Source: an uncultured Halocynthiibacter sp.
Lineage (GTDB): Bacteria > Pseudomonadota > Alphaproteobacteria > Rhodobacterales > Rhodobacteraceae
Direction: 5' to 3'
NCBI GenBank assembly: GCA_947503035.1
Contig: CANNCD010000001.1
Coordinates: 372,001-436,000, forward strand
DNA length: 64,000 nucleotides
Positions 46,884-55,981 of this stretch are shown here, one piece after another (position 1 is the stretch's first letter; every line of letters begins with the position of its first letter). Under the pieces are notes generated by a model. The model saw only the letters and a program-made list of their open reading frames with translations. It did not search any database and was not told the DNA's origin. Both the position numbers and the translations under genes were made by a program.

Positions 46884-47498
46884 TTATGTGGTCGCGATTT
46901 TCAGACCAAGCAGCGCCAAAAGGCCACCAAAGCACCGGTCCATCACAGTTTTCAGGCTGATATAGCCTTTTCGCGTCCGTTCAAATGAAAAAATGCGTGC
47001 CACGATAGTATTCCAAATTGCCTCGATGGCAATGATCCAAAACAGCAAAGCGCCAATAACCCATGCGGGGGTGCCTTGGGGGATCATTCCGACGAAAACA
47101 GCGCCGAAAAATACGACAGGTTTGGGGTTAGACAGTTGGGTCGTGACGCCCAGCCAAAAGGCGGAAAACAGGGTGCGCGGGGCGCGGCCCTCGATATTCA
47201 TGTCCATCGGTTCCTTGGCCGATTTCCACATTTTCCACGCCATATACATCAGATACGCCCCGCCAACGATTTTCAACGTCGTTAGCAAAAACGGGGCGTA
47301 TTCAAACAGGACCGACAGGCCAAAAACGGCCATCACGGCCCAGAACGCCGCACCGACACCAATCCCAAGCGCAAGCATCGCACCGGTGCGCAACCCTTCG
47401 GTTACGCCGGTGCGTGCGGCCATCAACACGGCGGGGCCGGGGCTGATGGCGGCAAACATATGCAGCGTCAGAATGGCGACGAATGCGGAAAACGTCAC
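46884..47498 (-). CDS. LysE family exporter
   Basis: It encodes 204 residues with five to six hydrophobic spans, starting [20 protein letters not shown] with the LysE-family PGP motif and [20 protein letters not shown]. These proteins export amino acids or related solutes; the substrate is unknown. The GTG start shares one base with the fabI stop (TAGTG), so it is coupled to fabI. Confidence 0.9.
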   Translation of the reverse strand: MTFSAFVAILTLHMFAAISPGPAVLMAARTGVTEGLRTGAMLALGIGVGAAFWAVMAVFGLSVLFEYAPFLLTTLKIVGGAYLMYMAWKMWKSAKEPMDMNIEGRAPRTLFSAFWLGVTTQLSNPKPVVFFGAVFVGMIPQGTPAWVIGALLFWIIAIEAIWNTIVARIFSFERTRKGYISLKTVMDRCFGGLLALLGLKIATT

Positions 47499-48310
47499 TA
47501 TTTACGGCCAGTTACGGCGTCAATGTCAGGTGCATCAACGGCCTTCATGCCCACAACGTGGTAACCGGCGTCAACGTGAAGGTTCTCACCTGTTACGCCA
47601 GAACCAAGGTCGGACAGAAGATAAACGGCGGATTTACCGACTTCTTCTTGGGTCACGTTACGACGAAGTGGCGAGTTCAGCTCGTTCCATTTCATGATGT
47701 AACGGAAATCGCCGATGCCAGAGGCCGCAAGGGTTTTGATCGGACCCGCGGAAATCGCGTTTACACGAATGCCGTCTTTGCCAAGGTCCTCGGCAAGGTA
47801 TTTCACAGAGGCCTCAAGCGCGGCTTTGGCCACACCCATGACGTTGTAATGTGGCATAACCTGTTCCGCACCGTAATATGTGAGGGTCAGAAGCGAGCCG
47901 CCGTCCTTCATCAACTTGGCCGCACGTTGGGACACGGATGTGAAGGTGTACACAGACACATCCATGGTCATGCGGAAGTTCTCAGGCGAGGTATCAACAT
48001 AGCGGCCGCGAAGTTCGTTTTTGTCAGAGAAACCAATGGCATGCACAACGAAATCGATCTGACCCCATTTTTCCTCGATGGTTGCGAACATCGCGTCAAG
48101 ATCTTCGGCGTTGGTTGCATCGCAATCAATAAGATCGGTCACGCCGATGCTTTCGGCGAGCGGTGCAACGCGTTTTTTGAACGCATCGCCCATATAGGAA
48201 AACGCGAGTTCCGCGCCTTGCTCGGCACAGGCTTTGGCGATGCCCCATGCAATAGATTTGTCGTTGGCTAGACCCATAATTAGGCCGCGCTTACCCTCAA
48301 GTAGTTTCAT
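47498..48310 (-). CDS. fabI: Enoyl-[acyl-carrier-protein] reductase (NADH)
   Basis: It encodes 270 residues, the last step of the fatty-acid elongation cycle and the target of triclosan-type inhibitors. It has the FabI-type nucleotide motif RGLIMGLANDKSIAWGIAKA, VHAIGFSDKNELRGRYVDTS, and the YX6K-type catalytic stretch PHYNVMGVAKAALEASVKYL. The start at 48310 (MKLLEGKRG) is the family-standard one. pdxH lies divergently 164 bases upstream. Confidence 0.96.
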   Translation of the reverse strand: MKLLEGKRGLIMGLANDKSIAWGIAKACAEQGAELAFSYMGDAFKKRVAPLAESIGVTDLIDCDATNAEDLDAMFATIEEKWGQIDFVVHAIGFSDKNELRGRYVDTSPENFRMTMDVSVYTFTSVSQRAAKLMKDGGSLLTLTYYGAEQVMPHYNVMGVAKAALEASVKYLAEDLGKDGIRVNAISAGPIKTLAASGIGDFRYIMKWNELNSPLRRNVTQEEVGKSAVYLLSDLGSGVTGENLHVDAGYHVVGMKAVDAPDIDAVTGRK

Positions 48311-48474
48311 AGTCGTTTTCCCGTAGATCCGGTTTATTGTTACGTAACGTTTATGGCAATCTGCCCGTCCCATCAAGCCCGCGTCGTTGCCCATAGAAAA
48401 TGGGGTGAATTTGATCTTGTTCCTCAGGGTGGGCGTAATACATATGTAGGGAACGAAAACGGCAGGAGAACCCC

Positions 48475-49080
48475 ATGTCAGACAGAACCGGACTTTTTGC
48501 GGGTGATGATCCGTTTGAAATCGCCATGCGGTGGCAGGCCGAGGCCAATGAGAGCGAGCTGAACGATCCGAACGCGATTGCCCTGTCGACGGTGGACGGC
48601 GACGGGATGCCCAACGCGCGGATGGTGTTGTTAAAGGACATCGAGCCGGACGCCTTCGTTTTCTATACCAATTACACAAGCCAAAAGGCCCAAGAGTTGG
48701 ACCAAGCGGGGAAGGCGGCCTTTGTGATGCATTGGAAATCTTTGCGGCGTCAAATCCGCGTGCGGGGTCTTGTCACCAAGGAAGACGGGCCAAAGGCGGA
48801 TGAGTATTACAATTCGAGATCCCTCAAAAGCCGTCTCGGGGCATGGGCGTCGGATCAATCATCGCCATTGTCATCCCGCGCGCATCTGATGGCCAAGGTC
48901 GCCAAGATCACCGCAACCCAAGGTGTGTCACCCAAACGCCCGCCGTTTTGGGGCGGGTACCGTATCGCGCCAACCGAGATCGAATTCTGGGCAGATGGTG
49001 AATTTCGCCTGCACGACCGGTTCCGCTTTACCCGTACGTCAGCCAATGAAAGTTGGGAAACCGCGCGTCTCTACCCATAG
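48475..49080 (+). CDS. pdxH: Pyridoxamine 5'-phosphate oxidase
   Basis: It encodes 201 residues, an FMN enzyme making pyridoxal 5'-phosphate. Conserved parts are [40 protein letters not shown], and [20 protein letters not shown] with [14 protein letters not shown] lies close to the ATG. It is divergent from fabI. Confidence 0.96.
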   Translation: MSDRTGLFAGDDPFEIAMRWQAEANESELNDPNAIALSTVDGDGMPNARMVLLKDIEPDAFVFYTNYTSQKAQELDQAGKAAFVMHWKSLRRQIRVRGLVTKEDGPKADEYYNSRSLKSRLGAWASDQSSPLSSRAHLMAKVAKITATQGVSPKRPPFWGGYRIAPTEIEFWADGEFRLHDRFRFTRTSANESWETARLYP

Positions 49081-49165
49081 AAGCCTTGTATCATTGGCCC
49101 TGATGACGGTAATGTGACCGAGTTGGGGAACACACTACATAGCTAATTTTGGGGTAAGCTAAGGC

Positions 49166-49693
49166 ATGACTGATAACGAAGAGCCAATCACAACTGTGAC
49201 TGGTAAAGTAAAGTGGTTCGATCCGGTTAAAGGGTTCGGGTTTGTCGTCGCAGACAGTGGCGGCGCGGATATTTTGCTCCATGCAAATGTCCTTCGAAAC
49301 TTTGGCCAGGGGTCCGTCGCGGACGGATCCGAAATCGAACTGAGCGTGCAAAGCACAGATCGTGGCGTTCAGGCCGTCGAGGTGCAGTCCATCAAACCAC
49401 CCGAGCTGGAAGATGCGGGCGTTTTGTCCGAATTCGAAGGTGTTGAGCTTGGTGCATGGGAGCAGGTTGTCCTACAGCCTGCGCGCGTTAAGTGGTTTGA
49501 TAAGACTAAAGGATTTGGGTTCGCCAACGTGTTTGGTGCCCGTGCGGACGTGTTCATTCACGCCGAGGTTCTACGTCAATCCGGCCTGTCCGATCTCGCC
49601 CCAGGCGAGGCGATTGGGCTTCGGATTGCAGACGGTAAACGGGGGCAAATGGCCATCCGCGTTTCATCATGGGAAACGGCCCTAGAGGACTAA
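49166..49693 (+). CDS. Double cold-shock-domain protein
   Basis: It encodes 175 residues with two cold-shock domains joined by an acidic linker. The first reads GKVKWFDPVKGFGFVVADSG with GADILLHANVL; the second, ARVKWFDKTKGFGFANVFGA with RADVFIHAEVL. Both have RNP1-like KGFGF and RNP2-like [IV][LF][LI]HA motifs for single-stranded nucleic acid binding. This two-domain form is common in alphaproteobacteria. The next gene starts 2 bases after it. Confidence 0.93.
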   Translation: MTDNEEPITTVTGKVKWFDPVKGFGFVVADSGGADILLHANVLRNFGQGSVADGSEIELSVQSTDRGVQAVEVQSIKPPELEDAGVLSEFEGVELGAWEQVVLQPARVKWFDKTKGFGFANVFGARADVFIHAEVLRQSGLSDLAPGEAIGLRIADGKRGQMAIRVSSWETALED

Positions 49694-49695
49694 TT

Positions 49696-50169
49696 ATGAA
49701 ATTGATCATCGGCGCGTCGGCTGTCTTTTGCCTGTGGTTTGGGGAAATCCAGGCGCAGACATCTGACTGTGCCCTTGATCAGGTTTCTATTCGCGGCTCT
49801 CATGACACTGTGACCTTTTCCGTCGAGGTCGCAGACGACAATCAAGAGCGCGCGCGGGGGCTCATGCATCGGGAATCAATGGCGACGGATGCGGGGATGA
49901 TCTTTTTCTATGATTCCCCGATTCATGCGCGATTCTGGATGCGTAACACACTGATTCCGCTTGATATGATCTTTGTTGGGGTCGATGGGGAAATAAATCG
50001 TATCCACACAAATGCAATTCCATTGGACGAGACCGTGATCGATGGCGGCCGCGATGTGATCGCCGTTCTTGAGATAAACGGCGGTTTGTCCAAGGAAATA
50101 GGGCTTTCGGATGCAAGTGAATTGCGCCACCCGATGTTCGACCAAAAAATAGTTTCATGGTCGTGTTAA
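49696..50169 (+). CDS. DUF192 family secreted protein
   Basis: It encodes 157 residues. A signal peptide is seen (LIIGASAVFCLWFGEIQAQ). The DUF192 domain contains QERARGLMHRESMATDAGMI, FYDSPIHARFWMRNTLIPLD and VIDGGRDVIAVLEINGGLSK. The function of this family is unsettled. It begins 2 bases after the double cold-shock gene, suggesting one transcript. Its end lies about 60 bases before the first tRNA-Pro. Confidence 0.92.
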   Translation: MKLIIGASAVFCLWFGEIQAQTSDCALDQVSIRGSHDTVTFSVEVADDNQERARGLMHRESMATDAGMIFFYDSPIHARFWMRNTLIPLDMIFVGVDGEINRIHTNAIPLDETVIDGGRDVIAVLEINGGLSKEIGLSDASELRHPMFDQKIVSWSC

Positions 50170-50228
50170 AAAACGTCGATTGGGGGTTTCCATTCCGCCA
50201 GAGTATCATTAGAAGATGCGTCACACGG

Positions 50229-50305
50229 CGGGGCGTAGCGCAGCCTGGTAGCGCGACGGTTTTGGGTACCGTAGGTCGTAGGTTCGAATCCTACCGTCCC
50301 GACCA
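50229..50305 (+). tRNA. tRNA-Pro (TGG), copy 1
   Basis: A 77-nt cloverleaf: acceptor CGGGGCG paired with CGTCCCG, anticodon stem ACGGT/ACCGT, loop TTTGGGT with anticodon TGG at 50263-50265, T-loop GGTTCGAATCC, and an encoded 3' CCA. Confidence 0.97.
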
Positions 50306-50361
50306 TGTAAACTTCTGATTTACCCAGTCAGAGGATATCATCCAAAAATTGGTATGCAGTG

Positions 50362-50382
50362 AAACACCTTCGGGTGTTTTTT
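50362..50382 (+). terminator. Terminator after tRNA-Pro copy 1
   Basis: AAACACC-TTCG-GGTGTTT is a 7-bp stem closed by a TTCG tetraloop, followed by a T-run. A weaker version (CACC-TGCG-GGTG) follows copy 2 near 50680. Confidence 0.8.
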
Positions 50383-50540
50383 GCGTTCCGTCATGTGTTC
50401 AGTTTCCCCATTCGCACGGCCAAACCCTGTGGGGCGTGCAGTCAATTCGGTGAGGGGATATCGAGTCATCTTGGTGTGAAATTGCGTCGATTAGGGGTTT
50501 CCATTTCCAACGACTGGCGCTAGAAGATGCCTCACACAGT

Positions 50541-50617
50541 CGGGGCGTAGCGCAGCCTGGTAGCGCGACGGTTTTGGGTACCGTAGGTCGTAGGTTCGAA
50601 TCCTACCGTCCCGACCA
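50541..50617 (+). tRNA. tRNA-Pro (TGG), copy 2
   Basis: It is identical over its 77 nt to copy 1, with anticodon TGG, and lies 312 bases downstream on the same strand within the tandem duplication. Confidence 0.97.
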
Positions 50618-50756
50618 TGTAAACTTCTGATTCACCCAATCAGAGGAAACCAATCACCAAGAAAATTGAATGATTTTATGCACCTGCGGGTGTTTCTTTG
50701 TGTTGTGGCCCTGCGGGCCCTTGGGGCGCCGTTTCCATCATCCAGACACAAAAAAA

Positions 50757-50770
50757 CGGCCCAGAGGCCG
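50757..50770 (-). terminator. Intrinsic terminator of the DUF882 gene
   Basis: CGGCC/GGCCG is a 5-bp stem with a 4-base loop, followed on the minus strand by seven T residues, 28 bases past the stop at 50798. Confidence 0.7.
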
Positions 50771-50797
50771 CTTGTTTGATCGTTGATTTTCGGTTGC

Positions 50798-51367
50798 TTA
50801 GCTTGTCCAAGTGCGAACATCGCCGCAGTCCATGTGGACAAAGTTGGACCCGTAATATTTGCCAACACCGCCGGCGCGGCACGAAATCGCAGCAGCAGAG
50901 ATTTGTTTCACGGTACGGGATTTAAGGCGAAGGTCGGCGGCTTGACCTTTCATGTGCAAGGAATTCTTGGCAACGGCGCGGGAACGGCTTCGGAGCATGG
51001 CGTTGGTGGCTGGGCTGCGATAACCAGACAGCAACAGATAGGGCTCATCGGTTTTCAAAAGACGCTGTGAGGCGGCCATGATGTCGATGTTGCGTGTATC
51101 GATGTTGATGGTCTGTTTATTGCGCCAATCGCGCATGAACCAGTTGATCTCGGTAAGGGCGTCTTTGATATAGTCGCCGTCAATCCAATAGATCATGTCG
51201 ATGGTTTCGCCGGTGCGGCCGGAGTACATTTTAAGGCGACGCATATCACCAGCCCCCCGTAGGAAGCCCGCGGCATTCGCGTATGTAGGTGCTGCAGTGA
51301 TTGCAGTCGCTGCGAACGCCCCAAGTAAGCCGCGACGGGTCATTTCAGTCTTCGTACCAGTAGTCAT
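50798..51367 (-). CDS. DUF882/YcbK-type periplasmic peptidase (Tat-exported)
   Basis: It encodes 189 residues. A twin-arginine signal (EMTRRGLLGAFAATAITAAP) starts the protein, with the M15-like peptidase core following: LLLSGYRSPATNAMLRSRSR, SLHMKGQAADLRLKS with the zinc-site H and D, and GGVGKYYGSNFVHMDCG with the last His. It should act on peptidoglycan cross-links in the periplasm. The divergent L,D-transpeptidase gene (51709) begins 341 bases away; the pair suggests shared wall-remodelling work. Confidence 0.9.
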   Translation of the reverse strand: MTTGTKTEMTRRGLLGAFAATAITAAPTYANAAGFLRGAGDMRRLKMYSGRTGETIDMIYWIDGDYIKDALTEINWFMRDWRNKQTINIDTRNIDIMAASQRLLKTDEPYLLLSGYRSPATNAMLRSRSRAVAKNSLHMKGQAADLRLKSRTVKQISAAAISCRAGGVGKYYGSNFVHMDCGDVRTWTS

Positions 51368-51708
51368 CGTTGCCTGTCCGTGTGTTGGTCTTGTCGCCTT
51401 GCAAGCGCAAAACCGTGTTACATCCCCCAGATGTGATATTTTTATTGCACAGGAAGAATCGCAGACCAAGCCAATTCTGCTAAAACCTTATGAAAGCCCT
51501 TATATTGGGCGGGAAATTGCTCAAGTTTAATCGGAATACGGCAATTAATGACATGAATGTGAGATAGATTTTCTTGAAACCCATGTCATATGTGACGATA
51601 AGTGAATTAAATTCCCCTATACTTTGGGGGCAAGAATACGACAATTCCGACACCTTGCTTGCTAGGCAACCGTGTCACATTAGATAGTGATTATAGACGA
51701 GAGAAAAT
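51368..51708. other. Intergenic region between the divergent DUF882 and L,D-transpeptidase genes
   Basis: No gene is seen in these 341 bases. It is AT-rich, particularly 51500-51700, as expected for two divergent promoters. I could not settle on -35/-10 pairs. A purine-rich GAGAG stretch precedes the ATG at 51709. Confidence 0.5.
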
Positions 51709-53295
51709 ATGCAGTTTTCAAAGCGCTTCCCCATCGTTCCCGCTCTTATTGCTGCGACTATGTTGGTGACACCGCCAACTGTGACTTTCGCACAATCCAC
51801 TGCCTATACCCACGCGGTTGCGACCGCCGCCTCCAGCGATAGCGGTCTTTCGGCCTTTTATAAGGCGCGTAATTTTGAACCGATCTGGACCGGAAACACA
51901 TCCAAAGACCGCGCCCGTCGTCGTGCGTTTTTGAAAGCGGCCGAGAGCGCCGAGATGCATGGCCTGCCTGCGGGGCGCTATGATCCTGCTGTTATTAAAC
52001 AACTTCTTAAGGACGCCGCATCCGGCCGAAGCCGCGGCACCGCCGAGGTTAAGCTTAGCGAGATGTTCCTGCAATATGCGCGCGACATTCAAACCGGCGC
52101 CTTGGTGCCGTCCCGCATTGACGAAGGTCTGGTGCGCCAAGTTGGCCGTGTGGGACACGAGGCCCAGCTCAATGCCTTTGCTGCGTCGAACCCGCGCGCT
52201 TATCTTGAGAGCCTTACTCCGAAATCGCCAGAATATGTCCGTTTGCTTAAGGAAAAGGTCCGTTTCACCGAACTTGTCGCTGCTGGCGGGTGGGGTGCCA
52301 CGGTTCCTGGGTCCAAAATCGAACCGGGCCAATCCAACAACAACGTTGTTGCCCTTCGCAACCGTTTGGTCGCAATGGGCTATATGAAACGTTCTGCGTC
52401 CACCGTGTTTGATGCGACGATGCAGCAGGCGGTTCAGCAATTTCAACTGGATCACGGTCTGTCGCCCGATGGCGTTGCCGGTCCGGGCACATTGGCGGAA
52501 ATCAACACATCCGCCAAGGATCGTCTGAAATCCATCTATGTCGCGCTTGAACGTGAACGTTGGACCAACTTTGATCGTGGCTCGCGTCACATTTGGGTCA
52601 ACCTCACGGATTTCACCGCGAAAATCATGGACAACAATAAGGTCACATTCGAAACCCGTTCTGTGATCGGCGCCGATAGCTCTGACCGTCGTAGCCCCGA
52701 ATTTTCGGACGTCATGGAACATCTTGTGATCAATCCGACGTGGCACGTGCCGCGCTCAATTGCGACCAAAGAATACCTTCCGATGTTGCAAAAGAACCCG
52801 AATGCGGTCAGCCACCTTAACTTGGTGACGGCATCCGGCAAGGTTGTCAGCCGCGCTGGCATTGATTTCAATCAATACACCAAGGCGACATTCCCGTTTA
52901 ATATCAAACAGCCACCCAGCAAATCGAATGCGCTTGGTCTGGTGAAATTCATCTTCCCGAACAAGTACAACATTTACCTGCACGACACGCCGGCCAAGAA
53001 CCTGTTCTCGCGCGAATCCCGCGCCTTTAGCCACGGCTGTATCCGTTTGGCCGATCCGTTCGACTTCGCCTATGCGTTGCTCGCGAAACAGGAATCTAAC
53101 CCCAAGGCGTTCTTCCACCGGACCCTTGATACCGGCCAAGAGGCCTTTGTTCCGTTGAAAAAGCAGGTGCCGGTGCACATCATTTACCGCACGGCCGTGT
53201 CCCCAGCGAAGGGTCGCATCAATTTCCGTCGTGACATTTACGGTCGTGACGCCAAGATTTTCGCCGCCCTGTCCAAGGCTGGGGTGGAAATCTAG
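51709..53295 (+). CDS. L,D-transpeptidase (YcbB/LdtD type)
   Basis: It encodes 528 residues. A signal sequence (VPALIAATMLVTPPTVTFAQ) leads into a long N-terminal scaffold (about 30-220), a peptidoglycan-binding domain (DATMQQAVQQFQLDHGLSPD) and the YkuD catalytic domain from about residue 280, with the active site SHGCIRLADPFDFAYALL (Cys in HGCIRL). It makes meso-DAP cross-links in the wall. Length and the embedded binding domain fit the LdtD/YcbB class. lpxD begins 58 bases downstream on the same strand. Confidence 0.95.
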   Translation: MQFSKRFPIVPALIAATMLVTPPTVTFAQSTAYTHAVATAASSDSGLSAFYKARNFEPIWTGNTSKDRARRRAFLKAAESAEMHGLPAGRYDPAVIKQLLKDAASGRSRGTAEVKLSEMFLQYARDIQTGALVPSRIDEGLVRQVGRVGHEAQLNAFAASNPRAYLESLTPKSPEYVRLLKEKVRFTELVAAGGWGATVPGSKIEPGQSNNNVVALRNRLVAMGYMKRSASTVFDATMQQAVQQFQLDHGLSPDGVAGPGTLAEINTSAKDRLKSIYVALERERWTNFDRGSRHIWVNLTDFTAKIMDNNKVTFETRSVIGADSSDRRSPEFSDVMEHLVINPTWHVPRSIATKEYLPMLQKNPNAVSHLNLVTASGKVVSRAGIDFNQYTKATFPFNIKQPPSKSNALGLVKFIFPNKYNIYLHDTPAKNLFSRESRAFSHGCIRLADPFDFAYALLAKQESNPKAFFHRTLDTGQEAFVPLKKQVPVHIIYRTAVSPAKGRINFRRDIYGRDAKIFAALSKAGVEI

Positions 53296-53353
53296 GACGT
53301 AGATCGCTAAATCCTTATCAAGGCGCTTTGGTGCATTGAAAAAGGAATTGGTT

Positions 53354-54445
53354 ATGACGTTGACATTGAATGATATCGCCGCCGCACTTGGGGCGACGGT
53401 CCAAGGCCAATCCGACATCATTATTACCGGCGCCGCCGAACCCGCCATGGCGGGCGAGGGCGATATCGCGCTGGCCATGGATCCGCGTTACGGCGACGGC
53501 CTGTCCAAGGGCAAGGCCCGCGCCGCGATCCTTTGGGAGGGGGCCGATTGGAAGGAATTGGGTTTGGACGGCGCATTGTTCGTGCCGCGCGCCCGTTACG
53601 CCATGTCCGGCCTGACCAAATTGCTGGATGCGGGGCCCGACGTGGATGCGGGCATTCACCCGACCGCGGTTATTCATGACACCGCCACCATCGGCGCGGG
53701 CGCCGCGATTGGCCCGTTCGTGGTGATCGGTCGTGATGTTGCCATCGGCAAGAACGCCCGTATCGGCGCGCAATCTACCATTTCCGAAGGCACCGTGATC
53801 GGCGACAACGCCACGTTTTACAACGCTGTGCGCGTTGGGGCGCGGGTCACAATCGGCGACGATATCTTTGTCCAATCCGGCGCGGTTATCGGCGCCGATG
53901 GTTTTAGCTTTGTCACCCCCGAAAAATCCAGCGTCGAAAAGGCGCGCGAAAACCTTGGGGATATGGGTGAGGTCAAGGCCCAAAGCTGGACCCGTATTCA
54001 TTCCATCGGCACCGTCGAAATCGGCGATGATGTGGAAATCGGCGCCAATGCCTGTATCGACCGCGGCACCATCCGTGCGACCAAAATTGGCCGCGGCACC
54101 AAGATCGATAACCTTGTCCATATCGGCCATAACGTTGAGGTCGGCCAAGACTGTCTTCTGTGTGGTCAGGTCGGCATCGCGGGGTCAACCGTTCTGGGCG
54201 ATCGCGTGGTTCTGGGCGGTCAATGTGGCGTGTCCGATAACATCAAAGTCGGCAGTGACGTGGTCGCGGGCGGCGGCACCAACCTTTATACCAACGTGCC
54301 ATCAGGGCGCGCGGTTTGGGGACCTGTGGCCGTGAAAATGGAAACCCAGATCGAGATGAACAAAGCGCTTCGCCGTTTGCCGCGCATGATGGATCAATTC
54401 AAAGACCTTCAAAAAACCGTTTCAAACCTCGTCCATAAGACCTAA
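53354..54445 (+). CDS. lpxD: UDP-3-O-acylglucosamine N-acyltransferase, LpxD family
   Basis: It encodes 363 residues of a left-handed beta-helix acyltransferase. The N-terminal uridine-binding domain is followed by hexapeptide repeats from about residue 105 ([20 protein letters not shown]) including a catalytic-His region [20 protein letters not shown]. The ATG at 53354 has AAGGA upstream. Next to it are an ACP and a ketosynthase rather than fabZ, lpxA and lpxB, so this may be a second LpxD-like enzyme with its own acyl supply rather than the housekeeping copy; that is inference. Confidence 0.9.
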   Translation: MTLTLNDIAAALGATVQGQSDIIITGAAEPAMAGEGDIALAMDPRYGDGLSKGKARAAILWEGADWKELGLDGALFVPRARYAMSGLTKLLDAGPDVDAGIHPTAVIHDTATIGAGAAIGPFVVIGRDVAIGKNARIGAQSTISEGTVIGDNATFYNAVRVGARVTIGDDIFVQSGAVIGADGFSFVTPEKSSVEKARENLGDMGEVKAQSWTRIHSIGTVEIGDDVEIGANACIDRGTIRATKIGRGTKIDNLVHIGHNVEVGQDCLLCGQVGIAGSTVLGDRVVLGGQCGVSDNIKVGSDVVAGGGTNLYTNVPSGRAVWGPVAVKMETQIEMNKALRRLPRMMDQFKDLQKTVSNLVHKT

Positions 54446-54470
54446 ATAGACGATAAGAGGAGACCGCGCC

Positions 54471-54737
54471 ATGACTGACCAAATTTTGAATAAGATCAAA
54501 GAAATCATCGCCGAACAGGCCGTTCTTGAAGTGTCTGACGTGACCGGCGAAAGCACGCTTGAGGATCTGGGCATCGATAGCCTCGGCCTTGTGGAATCGA
54601 TCTTTGCCATCGAAGAGGCGTTCGATATTCAGGTTCCGTTCAACGCGAATGACCCAAGCGAAAGCACCTTTGATCTCTCGTCCGTTGATGCCATCGCCAA
54701 GGCCGTCGCGCAATTGGTGAACGAGCAATCATCGTGA
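54471..54737 (+). CDS. Acyl carrier protein
   Basis: It encodes 88 residues. The phosphopantetheine site is DLGIDSLGLVESIFAIEEAF (Ser in DSL). The sequence is not the housekeeping AcpP type (usually near-identical across alphaproteobacteria around DSLDTVE), so it is a dedicated ACP. Its stop overlaps the ketosynthase start by 4 bases; lpxD ends 25 bases before it. Confidence 0.92.
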   Translation: MTDQILNKIKEIIAEQAVLEVSDVTGESTLEDLGIDSLGLVESIFAIEEAFDIQVPFNANDPSESTFDLSSVDAIAKAVAQLVNEQSS

Positions 54738-55945
54738 ACCGCGTTGTCATTACGGGCCAAGGCTCGATAAACGCGCTTGGCCATAGTGCGGATGCCACGA
54801 TGAAGGCCATGGCCGAGGGCGTCTGTGGCATTGGCCCGCTTGATATTCGTGACGTGGATCGTCTGTCAGTGAAGATCGGCGGACAGGTTCACGGTTATGA
54901 GCCAGAGGTGGATTTCAACCGTCAGCAGATCGCGCTTTATGATCGGTTTACCCAGTTTACGTTGCACGCCGCCCGCGAAGCGATTGGCCAATCTGGTCTG
55001 ACGTTTAACGACGCGCTGTCGGTCCGATCCGGCGTCGTTTTGGGCACTGCCGGTGGGGGCGTGAACACTTGGGACGAAAATTATCGCACCGTCTATGAAG
55101 AGGGCAAGAACCGCGTTCACCCGTTCGTTGTGCCGAAATTGATGAACAATGCCGCGGCAAGCCACGTGTCCATGGCGTTCAACCTTAAGGGGCCGTCGTT
55201 CACGGTGGCCACGGCCTGTGCATCGTCGAACCACGCCATGGGGCAGGCGTTCAATATGATCCGGTCCGGCATGTCGACCGTGATGGTAACGGGGGGCTCG
55301 GAATCGATGCTCTGTTTTGGCGGAATCAAGGCATGGGAAGGGCTGCGCGTCATGTCGCGCGATGCCTGTCGCCCGTTTTCCGCCAACCGCAACGGCATGG
55401 TCCAAGGCGAGGGCGCGGCGGTCTTCGTGTTCGAAGACTACGAACATGCCAAGGCCCGCGGTGCCGAGATCTTGGCCGAGGTTATCGGCTTTGCCATGAC
55501 GTCGGACGCCTCCGACATCGTTATGCCGTCGAAAAAAGGCGCGGCACGTGCGATCAAAGGGGCGGTCGAGGATGCAGGTCTGAATTTGGACGAGGTCGGC
55601 TATATCAATGCGCACGGAACCGGCACCGCGGCAAATGACAAGACCGAATGTGCGGCGGTGGCTGATGTGTTTGGGCACCACGCGGATCAGTTGATGATGT
55701 CGTCAACCAAGTCGATGCACGGCCATTTGATCGGCGGTACCGGTGCGGTGGAATTGCTGGCCTGTATCATGGCGTTGCGCGACGGTGTGATCGCACCGAC
55801 CATCAACTATGAAGAGCCAGACCCAGAATGTGCGCTGGATGTGGTCCCGAACGAGGCCCGTGATGCGAATGTGGATGTGGTTCTGTCAAACGCCTTTGCG
55901 TTTGGGGGGCTGAATGCGGTGCTTGCACTGCGCCGCGCCAGTTAA
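54734..55945 (+). CDS. Beta-ketoacyl-ACP synthase (KAS I/II family)
   Basis: It encodes 403 residues of the condensing-enzyme fold. The Cys-His-His triad is complete: FTVATACASSNHAMGQAFNM, YINAHGTGTAANDKTECAAV and SMHGHLIGGTGAVELLAC. It extends acyl chains on ACP. The 4-base overlap with the dedicated ACP suggests they form a private acyl-making pair for the neighbouring LpxD-like protein. It resembles FabF, but I would not call it the housekeeping copy. Confidence 0.92.
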   Translation: MNRVVITGQGSINALGHSADATMKAMAEGVCGIGPLDIRDVDRLSVKIGGQVHGYEPEVDFNRQQIALYDRFTQFTLHAAREAIGQSGLTFNDALSVRSGVVLGTAGGGVNTWDENYRTVYEEGKNRVHPFVVPKLMNNAAASHVSMAFNLKGPSFTVATACASSNHAMGQAFNMIRSGMSTVMVTGGSESMLCFGGIKAWEGLRVMSRDACRPFSANRNGMVQGEGAAVFVFEDYEHAKARGAEILAEVIGFAMTSDASDIVMPSKKGAARAIKGAVEDAGLNLDEVGYINAHGTGTAANDKTECAAVADVFGHHADQLMMSSTKSMHGHLIGGTGAVELLACIMALRDGVIAPTINYEEPDPECALDVVPNEARDANVDVVLSNAFAFGGLNAVLALRRAS

Positions 55946-55948
55946 GCA

Positions 55949-55974
55949 AAAGGCCACCGCAATCGGTGGCCTTT
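55949..55974. terminator. Bidirectional terminator between the ketosynthase and the ialB-type gene
   Basis: AAAGGCCACCG / CGGTGGCCTTT with a CAAT loop is a perfect 11-bp stem, with A residues before and T residues after, between two convergent genes. Confidence 0.88.
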
Positions 55975-55981
55975 TTAGATA

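Larger units (their letters stand above)
50174..50690 (+). repeat. Tandem duplication of about 312 bases containing tRNA-Pro
   Basis: The first unit begins at 50174 (CGTCGATTGGGGGTTTCC) and the second at 50485 (CGTCGATTAGGGGTTTCC). The tRNAs are identical and exactly 312 bases apart. Flanks of about 55 bases before and 35 bases after are clearly related but have diverged. Confidence 0.8.

Noticed and set aside
50229-50617. Tandem tRNA-Pro copies as an attL/attR pair of an island
   Set aside because: Only about 235 bases lie between them, with no integrase or cargo, and the flanks on both sides are duplicated too, so this is simple tandem duplication.
53318-54148. 276-codon minus-strand frame opposite lpxD with regular Asp/Gly/Ala repeats
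   Set aside because: The apparent repeat is the mirror of LpxD's hexapeptide repeats, not a separate repeat protein.
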